29,060 nt of DNA from Lenisia limosa (Eukaryota; Breviatea): contig LPNZ01011417.1 in assembly GCA_001655205.1 (NCBI GenBank), forward strand, positions 1 through 29,060. The letters are read 5' to 3'. The notes under the pieces were generated by a model. That model made no database searches. It was not told the DNA's origin and saw only the letters and a program-made list of their open reading frames with translations. Every line of letters begins with the position of its first letter. Position 1 is the first letter of the stretch. This document shows, piece after piece, positions 10,469 to 19,375 of this stretch. Both the position numbers and the translations under genes were made by a program.

Positions 10469-10680
10469 ACCCACATTACTGGTATACTGAACAATCACAA
10501 CTGTGTATCGACTGTAGAACTGGAGAGTTAGAAGATGATGATTCTCTTTTTTTACTCTTTAACTACCCAAAAACAACATACTTGCTTATCAAAGTCAGTT
10601 TCCGGGACAAAGGAGTCGGGCATTGCGTTGTTGACCAAAATAATGGACTTGCAAAGATGATGGATACTAGCTGCTCCTAA
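10469..10680 (+). CDS. Unrecognised short ORF, copy B of the preceding ORF
   Basis: This is a near copy of 10189-10403 beyond the gap 10446-10455, starting at HPHYWYTEQSQLC after an acceptor-like CTTCCCCAG and ending at the same DTSCS stop. Differences from copy A include FEA to LED, F to L, A to T and I to M, plus several silent changes. The intact frame and conserved stop suggest either two alleles or two recent paralogues of a real exon. Its 5' part is missing. Confidence 0.35.
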
Positions 10681-10741
10681 TTTCTCCCTACTTCATAAGA
10701 ACCAAAGCAAGGCCACAAAAAAGCAGATGGGTTAACATGAC

Positions 10742-10980
10742 ACCAATTGTTACTAGAACTGATATCACCACCAATAGTGCCAAACATTACTGTCGCCCTT
10801 TCAACTGAACTATTTCACTGCTTTGTATAAAGACTAGTAAGGAGTAGCTTTTGCTGGCTGATAGTTTAGACCTTCCAAACAAATACAATCAAATACTCCC
10901 ATCAGTCTTGGCCATCCTCCTCAATTCGTCTGATCAACAGGTGGCAAATGAGCACAAGTTTTAACTATTTAGATTGCCCG
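10742..10980 (+). pseudogene. Partial frameshifted copy of helical-repeat exons from the RING-pseudokinase gene
   Basis: The sequence is about 97-98% identical to 8275-8516, intron included. It begins at CACCAATTGTTACTAGAACT and stops at the gap 10981-10990. One base is missing in GAACT(C)ATTTC (10805-10813), which shifts the frame relative to the parent. Other changes are ATG to ATA and GGCTATCCTCGTC to GGCCATCCTCCTC. It could be a decayed duplicate, or a misplaced allelic contig end. Confidence 0.65.
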
Positions 10981-10990
10981 NNNNNNNNNN

Positions 10991-11386
10991 TTGCAAGAGT
11001 ATCGTTCACCCTTACTTTCGCCACATCAAATCATGCTGATAGTAATCAAAGGGCACACGGATGACACTTCCACTAAATGGTAAAACGGGTAAGATCCTGT
11101 GGCGTTACGTAATCATTGCGCTTGTTATCACAAAACCTCAAAGGCTGGAAGAGCTAGGAGGTGTATTGATAAAATACTGTATCCTCCAAGGGAAGAGCTG
11201 GTGAATACATGAGGTATTATTATGCTACAAACCAAGACCTAACTCATAAAACATACAACGCAAGAATAACCGAATAACCCCTGAAGTAAAACTATTGTGA
11301 AAAAAACAAAAACAACAAATAAACAGAAAAGGATTTTGAAAAGAACAACAAAACAACAACAACAGCATCCATTTGAAAACCCTCTC
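10991..11386. other. No gene recognised
   Basis: After the gap 10981-10990 there is unannotated sequence with an A-rich stretch at about 11297-11360 (many AAAACAAC-type words). On the minus strand this follows the stop of the small gene at 11387 and is probably its 3' flank. I see no RNA gene and no convincing splice-linked frame. Confidence 0.5.
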
Positions 11387-11719
11387 TCACGACTTTGCCT
11401 GAGCATTAATGCAACTTTGGGCCACCTTGCTGTGAGCTGGACTGGCGGGTCGTCCAGTGCCATCCTGCATGATCCGTGCCTCACTACTGGGAGAAAGGCT
11501 CACAAGAACCTGTTTAATCTGGAAAATGATGCTTTCATCCTTCTTGAAACGCACAGTCCTTCTTACCTTTTCGATCTCATTTAAGATCTTAGTTTGTTTC
11601 TCAAACACTGCATCATTGTCTGCCTGGGGTTCCTTGAAATAGTTGGAGGGGGGGGGGTCTGAAGAAGAAAGTGCTGTAAAAGCTTGTGCACCACGAATAA
11701 TACCAGCAGCACATACCAT
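11387..11719 (-). CDS. Small protein (66 aa), unrecognised; ATG-only first exon
   Basis: The best model has exon 1 = 11719-11717 (just ATG, followed by GTATGT), exon 2 = 11632-11567 and exon 3 = 11518-11387. The protein is M + EPQADNDAVFEKQTKILNEI, EK, IKQVLVSLSPSSEARIMQDG, ending AQAKS. Residues about 8-30 should form an amphipathic helix; the C-terminus looks flexible. The intron between exons 2 and 3 has strong sites (GTAAGAAGG...TTCCAG). Intron 1 holds a C10 run ahead of its acceptor. If unspliced, ATG 11719 opens a continuous 110-aa frame, so the spliced and unspliced forms compete. No family was identified. Confidence 0.5.
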   Translation of the reverse strand: MVCAAGIIRGAQAFTALSSSDPPPSNYFKEPQADNDAVFEKQTKILNEIEKVRRTVRFKKDESIIFQIKQVLVSLSPSSEARIMQDGTGRPASPAHSKVAQSCINAQAKS

Positions 11720-12207
11720 TATTATTTCTTCACCTTTGGGATTGTTTGCAGGTCAAGTAGATATTTGTGTGTTTGTGTTTACGTCACTCCTGGACCCCCA
11801 AAATCTCCCCTTGAGTGCGAAACTCGGTACGAATACTTTCTCTTTTGATCTCACTGATCTCACACAGACAGACTGAAAAACAAAAAAATAAGGGGGGGGG
11901 GGGCGNNNNNNNNNNNNNNNNNNNNNNNNNNNNNNNNNNNNNNNNNNNNNNNNNNNNNNNNNNNNNNNNNNNNNNNNNNNNNNNNNNNNNAAAACCGCCT
12001 TCCAACAGCCTTCTTCCTCAGAGTGTACAGATACTCCCCTTCCTTACACAACCTTAGAAAATACATTATTCGAAACAAAAAAAAAACCTCATAAAATACA
12101 AACCTCAACATAATACGCATCATCCCTGAAGAAAATTAGAGAAATCATGTCCTTATTCAACAATCAATACCAAAAGAGGCTAAACAGAAGTGCCCATTAC
12201 CGAACCT
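11720..12207. other. Intergenic region with poly-G-bounded gap
   Basis: This is the 5' flank of the small minus-strand gene and the 3' flank of the coiled-coil gene. A run of 12 G (11892-11903) plus CG abuts the gap 11906-11990. I find no convincing exon on either strand. Confidence 0.45.
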
Positions 12208-14532
12208 TTATCTGCAGTTCTTGGCTACAATAGCGAAAATGTCTGAAAACTGCGGGTCATAGTCGATCTCCGTGATCCAGCCTTGTACCAGCCGACTGGA
12301 TTGTATTAAACTCGAATGTGCTGCACAAAAACAACACAAAAACCTTCACAGGCAAACATTTGACTGAAGGGGGTATACTATTTAGAACAAAGTGAAAAAC
12401 GAGAGTATTTGTAAGAAGAGAGTGCCGACCAACCAACCTTTTGGAAGTCTTTGGCTTTCGGTCAACATGGGATGGCTTCAAGACCTTGTTGAAGCGCTGC
12501 CACTCAAGTGCCTGCTTTTATTACACATGACAGCACTATCAATATCATATGATATTACCACGATGCAACTATTTCCCCCCCCCCCCNNNNNNNNNNNNNN
12601 NNNNNNNNNNNNNNNNNNNNNNNNNNNNNNNNNNNNNNNNNNNNNNNNNNNNNNNNNNNNNNNNNNNNCATGGTCGTAAAGGCGTTGGTGAACTGGGACA
12701 CCAATGTGCATTCGAGCCGATCGCTCATTGATCTTCGGGGTGTGACCTGAGAGTAAGAAGAACGGTTTTCAAAAGGATGGCTCATACTTGGGGTTTCTTC
12801 TTTGATGAGCTCCTCTTTGTTCCGCCTCCTGTTTCTTTCCGTAGTCTCCAAACGGGTCAAAAGGGGGACGTTCGCGTGCCTTTCTTTGACAAGCTATACT
12901 GTCACTCCAATGTTCTTCTTATAACTCAGGCAGCATGAACCTATCTGGGTTCCCTCCGACCTTTTTAGACTTTTGGTTGATTCTGGGAACATATTTGAAT
13001 TGCTTCTCCTGTTCTGCCTTTTCCTTTGTGATTGCCTCTTGTTTCATTGTGATTCGTTTCTGTCTGATCTTTTCCTGTGATGGGGGGTAAAACGAAGGAA
13101 ATTTCGATGAAGAATATTGGGGGGTGAAATCGGTGATAAACAGCATTAACTTGGTTGAAAATGATATATAAACAAAAGGGGTAAACTACAAACACGATAA
13201 AAAAGAGCCCATTGATTCAATGTATTGGTGTAGATCCAATCTCCACATACCCATTCCTCCCAATCTTCAACTTTACGCGGACCAATGTCTTTAGCCATTT
13301 TAGAGATCTCCGGTGTCATTCGCTGTCGAGTAAGAAGAAACTCTGCGACTAAAACTAATTCCAAGGAAGAGAACAGGTACACAGACCTCGCTGATCTCCT
13401 TTGCTGCATTCTCCTTCTTAATAGCCAGTCTCTTCTTGGCCTCGGATGAGAACTCCTCAAAACGTTCCAAATAGTCTCGGTCGCCGAAGTCTACCATGTT
13501 ACGTGATGACTTACTGATCGTGGGGTTCGCTCTTTTTGTCTGCGAGGGAATAAAGGAATTCAAAGAAAATACACCATTAGAGTAAAATATCATCAAAAGA
13601 ATATTTGTTTAAACATAATTAGACTACATATTATATGTCCACGTATATGATATAACATCTATATCAGTATATCAAAAATGAGAAATAAAAACAAGGTTGA
13701 ACTTGGACGAGCCGTCCACACCATCACGCTTANNNNNNNNNNNNNNNNNNNNNNNNNNNNNNNNNNNNNNNNNNNNNNNCCTTACAACTCTGTGTACACA
13801 GCTTTCTGCTTGCCAATACATATCGATATCTCGGGTAATTTATATGATAAATGTACACATAATATTATATATTCAATATAAATTAATACATGGAGTATTT
13901 TTATAAAATAAAAAATAGACTGAAGTCTTCAGCATTGAATAACAATTACAAAAAAGGTACCATGCTACTTACCTCAGCCTTTTCTCTCTTTTCATTTTCA
14001 GACTTGATCTTCTTAGCCTTCTCTTCTTCACCTTTCTTCATGCGCTCCAGATACTCTGACCATTCTTGTTTGCCCATGGACTCACGGTGGATTGTTGTTG
14101 GCTTGTCTGAGAGTAATAAATAAAGAAATACATAATAACGAAGTACTGCGCCTTACCTGGTCCTCCGATCACAGAAGGCGCTCTTGAACGTGACGGTGTT
14201 CGGGGGGCAGAAAACGTGCTCATTTCGTCCCAAGATGGCAAAGGCTCCCCCGCCAACAGCGAAGCAATCTGGTGTTCCAAGGCGTCAGAGATTTCAGCCT
14301 CGTTACTTCCGTAGTTCTTCCCGACATCGTTGGCCGCAAGCAGCACCGACATGCGGTGTACTGCACTATTGAGGTCTTCTGATGACACTGGAACTTCGGG
14401 GGGGCCTTCATCATACTGTGTGGGGGGCTGCTCTTGATCTTGACTCAGCTTCAGACCTTCAGTAGAAAGGCCAGCAGCCTTCAGGAGTTCAGCAACATCG
14501 TCTATTGCTTTGGAGTTTCCTTGATCCTCCAT
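12208..14532 (-). CDS. Charged coiled-coil cytoskeletal/flagellar-type protein
   Basis: Exons in phase: 14532-14157, 14106-13973, 13539-13387, 13340-13251, 13074-12961, 12893-12747, gap 12668-12587, about 12514-12438, a 20-nt microexon 12377-12358, and 12320-12208 ending TAA. The N-terminus (MEDQGNSKAIDDVAELLKAA) is helical, then low-complexity (APRTPSRSRAPS). Lys/Glu-rich coiled-coil follows (EWSEYLERMKKGEEEKAKK, AKKRLAIKKENAAKEISE). Short motifs such as TPEISKMAKDIGPRKVEDWE and FKYVPRINQKSKK recur. The F-x-P-x-IN-x-x-S type is, from general knowledge, frequent in protist axonemal and cytoskeletal proteins. The C-terminus is folded-looking (VQGWITEIDYDPQFSDIFAI). A further exon may hide near the gap 13733-13779. 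The precise family is not identified. Confidence 0.65.
12541..12556. repeat. 16-bp palindrome of the ATATCATATGATAT type
   Basis: AATATCATATGATATT is a perfect inverted repeat within an intron of the coiled-coil gene, 18 bp before a C12 run and gap. Related words (ATATCAT, ATGATAT) recur at about 2744, 9505-9588, 13645 and 18450 and in the channel intron. Confidence 0.7.
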
Positions 14533-14888
14533 TTTAATCTTAATTAGGGGGAAAGCGGAAGGGGCCAAGGCATTTACCAGATGCGATTCAGTTTCAGTTT
14601 CCTTCTTTCTTCCTGTGTGTTTCTTTCAATTTCCTTTGTCCACCGCACAACACACGACTTATCCACCACACTTATTAATCCTGACTTAAAAAAAAAAAAA
14701 CCAAAACAAGTAACCATTTCCCAGTGAGGATCCGGTGATCAAAAGACGTTTTTTCCAGAAAATTCTCTCTTAATTAACAAAAACCCGCAAAAAGAGGAAA
14801 AGAGGAAGTTCATTAGTGTTGTGTATATAATAGTGTGAGTTTGGTAGTAGTTTGTAGTTTTTTAGTTGCTTTTTAATACCTAGTGAAA
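14533..14888. promoter_or_regulatory. Divergent intergenic region (coiled-coil gene / receptor cyclase)
   Basis: The 356 bp between two start codons on opposite strands must hold both promoters and 5' UTRs. An A12 run lies at about 14688-14700, and AT-rich sequence (GTGTATATAATAGTG, about 14820-14834) lies roughly 60 bp before the cyclase ATG. It resembles a TATA-like element, but nothing was tested. Confidence 0.4.
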
Positions 14889-17800
14889 ATGTCAAAGGTT
14901 TGATAATTTTTCGTCGATATAACAGTTTGTTTAGTATTTAACGGAGGCTGAACTTGCTAACAAGCACCCAAAGGTAAAGAGTTTTTGATTTGGGATTCTA
15001 CTTTCCTCCATTCCAGCGCAATGACTTACTTTTAAGCTAAATAAGCGATCTGGGTCATTTGTTTCCTCTGTTAGTCAATTATCTGATCTTGAGAAGGAAT
15101 TCCGCCAGGTATGGACAATTTACTACTGCCCGTTTCCTCTATTCTTCTCAGCAAAAGTTTCAACCCCCCTTTTAAATATTTTATCATCTTTTTATCACTT
15201 TCCCAACCTTGATGCGGCTTAACAGTATTTTTTTCAGACCTCTGGAGGCTACGGATTTGGAGTAAATGCACTTCGCCTTGGTATTATTTTACTGTTTGGA
15301 ATTGCTATCGCGGCAACAACCTTGCCTGCATGGAGGCTTACTTTGGAACACGGTATGTCCTGTTTGCCAGTGAATTGATTTGTTTGTAAGTGTTTAAGCA
15401 AGATACTAAATTAATCAGCGAACTAGCGCCATTGGCTGCGTTTCTCACATATTTAGGAAAAGATTCCGCGGAAAAACTGGCCAACTCAATGATGGACTCA
15501 ATCATGAATTCTATTGAACGTGATATCGATAACTGGATGTAAGCTATTCACCTAGTTACACTTGCCATGTTGTCTTGCTCCTCTTTTGCCTCCTTTCTTC
15601 GCCCCTCTTCTTCCCCACTTCTTTTAAATTCCTAAAGCAAACCTAAATACGACCAGCCACCATCTTTTCGCTCTCTCTGCTTTTCCGCCTACCTTCGGTT
15701 CTTTATGTCAATGGAATTATCTGGAATGTAGAGCGGCTTATTGAATTGGTGTTTTTTTTTTGTTTTTTTCCTGACATGATGACGTGATTACCATTGATGG
15801 AAGAAGATGATTTATTTTTAGGTCCATGGTGGGCATGACGGTCAACGCTGACGGATCTTTCTTCCGCAACCAAGGCACCAGTGAAGTCACCGAAGTTGAA
15901 CTGGTGAGCTGAGCCTCCCGTCTCACCCTCCAGACAAGCATCCAACCCGTTTTATACGGCCGTTTTGAGCAGTTCATCGCCACCACGGTTTACATTGCAA
16001 CACCCGAGAACCGCGGCACCGGGTACACCCGTGTTATGGGCAGTAGGGGGGGGGGGGACNNNNNNNNNNNNNNNNNNNNNNNNNNNNNNNNNNNNNNNNN
16101 NNNNNNNNNNNNNNACGTGTTTTTCAAGAAGGTTGAAAAAGACCTGAATGGAACTGCTGACATTTACACCATCAACGATGCTGGAGCACCTCAAGTGGTT
16201 GGTCTCCTTTCGTATCGCTCACTTCTTCTCAGAAAGTCATGAGCCTTCCCGCCACTGCACCCGGAGGCTCACCCAATCTCAACCCCGGATACCTTCTTGC
16301 TGCCAATAAGCCTGTCGGGGTCTACTGGACTCCCATCGCCATTTCTTGTGGGTATTGTTCGTGTATTCTCCTGCTGTCTTCCCGCTTCTTGTAATTGTTT
16401 CAGCCAATAACGGCGGTNNNNNNNNNNNNNNNNNNNNNNNNNNNNNNNNNNNNNNNNNNNNNNNNNNNNNNNNNNNNNNNNNNNNGCTGCTTGTCCCCTT
16501 TACAACACCACGGTGGGCACTCTGGAATCTTTGGCTGTTGTTTTAGTCAGCTCCCCCTTGCTCACACTTTAGGACCACTTTATTGGCGTTTCTAGCTACC
16601 GCTTCTCTGTTGGCGTTACAACCAAGGTCATCAATGATATTGAACTGCATGGCGGATTCCTTTACATTGTCGAGGAGGAGAGCGGCATGCTTGTAAGCTG
16701 GTAGATCTTTGACTTATTAATTTCGCATTGATTAAGGGTGAGGTTACTCATCTAATGGCCTGATGATGCCCACTTAAATCCAGTACTTACGAGAATGACC
16801 AGTTAGGTTGGTACGTCATCCTCCGAGCTCACTGTCGACGTCCATGCCGGACAGATCTCTCTCTCAAATGACGGAGGAAACATGGTACGCTGCCTCATTC
16901 ATTGCCAAATATGTTCGCATTTCCCTTCTTATTATGTAGACGGGTTCAGAGTTTGATAGCCTCCTTGTGAACTCTACTACCGATTACTTCCTTAAGTAAG
17001 TGGTCTAACATCATAATTATGAAGTATTGTGTTTACCCAATATACAAATGCAAATGTCAATCAAAGCAATCAAGAACACTCGCTCAATCCCCAGCAAATA
17101 CGAGTCATGGTCAGCCGTTGGTGACGTCATCGATATCTCTGAAGACTTCAACAACGTGACATACTATTTGGAATCGCAGCGCCTGAAACTTGACGGATTG
17201 GTACGAATGTACAGCCTTCGCTCCTAAAAATATCCAGAAATATTGGATGTTGGACATATTAATGTTATATGCCGTTTGCTCTACAATAAAATACAATTGG
17301 CTATGCTGTTATAATAACATCTTAGTCCACCCCCTGGAGAGCTGTGCTTCTCATCCCTCGCGACTACTTCATGGGAACTATTGAGGACGGTAGGGCTATC
17401 TTCCCCCCACGTCTCTAAATGATCCAGGAGAAGAAGATGTCTCCACGCTTGTGTTCGTGATCAGTGGCATTGTTTTGATTGTCGCTGTCATCGTCGCTGT
17501 GGTTTTGACTGTTCCCATTGGCCACACCCTCGAACTGAAGAGGCAGCAAGGCGTTGTCCTTGCCAAGGTCAACCAGCAGCGCAAGCAAATGATGGAAATC
17601 AGCCAGGACCTTTCCAGGGAGAAACTCGTCTCAGATGCGCTCCTGTTCCAGATCTTCCCAGCCACTGTCATCGAAACCTTAAGGAAGGGAGAGCCTGTTG
17701 AGGTGGGCAAACAGCTTAAGATTCAATATAATCTGCTGTACCTCCACGTTTACCTAACATTCCCAGCCTGTCATGTACCCTTCGGTTACCCTCCTCTTCA

Positions 17801-19193
17801 CGGATGTGGTAAGTAGAGACTTATCTGCATTGTTGCCTGTTTAGGAATTGTTGAGATTTTTAACACTCTAGGTCGGCTTCACCGCATTGACTCTCCAATA
17901 CACCCCCCAGGTTCGCTACACTCCACACTTTTGTCTTTTATCTTCCTTCTTTGGCATTAACCTATCAGGAAGTGATCACCCTTCTCAATGATATGTACTT
18001 CCGTTTCGACGACTGCATTGAACAAAAGTACCCCTCTCTCTACAAGGTCCGCAAATGATTACAATGCATTGTTTAGCATAGTCGTTTTTCTTTCGCTTTT
18101 CTGGGAGAGAAACCTCACTGCTTTCAGCTTGAGACTTCCGGTGACGCGTGGCTCGCTATTGGTGGTGCCCCTGTGAGCATCGATACGCACGCAGCCAAAA
18201 TATGCTACCTCAGTCTCGACCTCATCAAGGTTTGTAAAGGGCTTGCCTTGAACTTTGTATCTGATGTTTTAACCTTGGCAGTGCATGGAGCACGTGAAGT
18301 CACGTGACGGCAAGCCCGTCAGTGTCCGTATTGGGGTCCACTCTGGCCAGGTCGTCGCTGGCGTCATGGGTGGGTTGTCGAAATACAACATCCAACTTGC
18401 AACCTGGCATGTAGAATGAACCTTTATGATCTCTTTTTTTTTTTGTACATATGATATATTGGCTGATGGATTTCAACTGAAGCTGTAGGCCGCAAGCAGC
18501 CAAGGTGGACCCTCCAAGGTGCTGATATGAATGTCTGCGCTCGCCTTGAACGTGGGCTCAGGTCAATCCTTTTTTTGCCATTGATTCTCCCTACATTCAC
18601 TCTAATTTATCCCTTCTTTGTATGACTCTTCTAGAAACTTCTGAGCCAGGGAAGGTCCAGATTTCATCTTCTACCAACGACTGTAAGGGGTGGGTACGTA
18701 CCAACGCGCTCTATCTCTCGCCGTTTTTTTCGTTGTGACCCTCTAGTGCTGACTGAGGCCGATGGTATTGAAGTCCAGTCTCGTGGGCTTGTTGAGTTGA
18801 AGGGTCGAGGCCAAATGGAAACGTGGGTCATGAAGGGTATCTAATAGGGCTTCACTTCGGTTAGTCAGAAAGCCCGACGGGATTGATGCGTTTAGTTTCT
18901 TCCTTGTGAAGCGCACCATCGAGGTGAAGGCCGAGGGCGTTTCTATTGATGCTGAGGCTGATGTGGTACCTGTTTCTACTGGTAGGACCGAGGCTTCATT
19001 TTCTCTTTTTTGTTTCCACCGTTGACATTTCAGGCGATTTCTTCCAGCTCATTGCTAGCAAGAACAAAGTTTCTCCTGATATGGCTCGCACACCCTCTGT
19101 TCAGCATTTGTGGGTCTTCGATTCCATTTGCTATTTCAATTTTACTCACTCTGTAGTGAACTGCAGCCCATCAGTTCATCCAGCGCTATTTAG
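14889..19193 (+). CDS. Receptor-type class III nucleotidyl cyclase with Cache-like ectodomain
   Basis: About 28 exons join in phase from ATG 14889 (exon 1 = MSK only) to TAG 19191-19193, with gaps at 16060-16114 and 16418-16485. The order is a short cytosolic head, TM1 (residues about 48-68, LRLGIILLFGIAIAATTLPA), an ectodomain, TM2 (17455-17520, LVFVISGIVLIVAVIVAVVL), a signalling helix, the cyclase domain and a C-terminal tail. The ectodomain has Cache-like features: the membrane-proximal helix KDSAEKLANSMMDSIMNSIE, FIGVSSYRFSVGVTTKVI and, before TM2, TPWRAVLLIPRDYF. In the catalytic domain, metal aspartates are at 17803-17805 (LLFTDVVGFTAL) and 18143-18145 (ETSGDAW); the Asn and Arg of GADMNVCARLE are at 18530-18532 and 18542-18544. 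All core residues are present, so it should be active as a homodimer. Purine-selecting positions are Glu (18131-18133) and Thr (18509-18511), closer to guanylyl than adenylyl cyclases. The ligand is unknown. Confidence 0.88.
16046..16114. other. G12 run and assembly gap in a cyclase intron
   Basis: The intron begins GTA followed by 12 G (16046-16057) and AC, then the gap 16060-16114. The preceding exon ends at 16042. At least part of an ectodomain exon may be missing. Confidence 0.8.
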
Positions 19194-19375
19194 GTGGAGT
19201 ACCATATGGTAAAGGTTTCAAGGTTCAATTTGTTTATGTTTTGTATTATGTCATGTTCGTATTTTCAATTGCCAAACATACTAAACATAGAATTGAAGTT
19301 TATCTATAATACAAGCGAACATACAATCACCTAGAAAAAAAATACAAACAAAAGAAAGAAGAAACAAAACCCCCA

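Noticed and set aside
9063-11000. Transposon or retroelement as cause of the duplicated region
   Set aside because: No transposase, integrase or reverse-transcriptase frame, terminal inverted repeats or target-site duplications were seen. The copies are paired around gaps.
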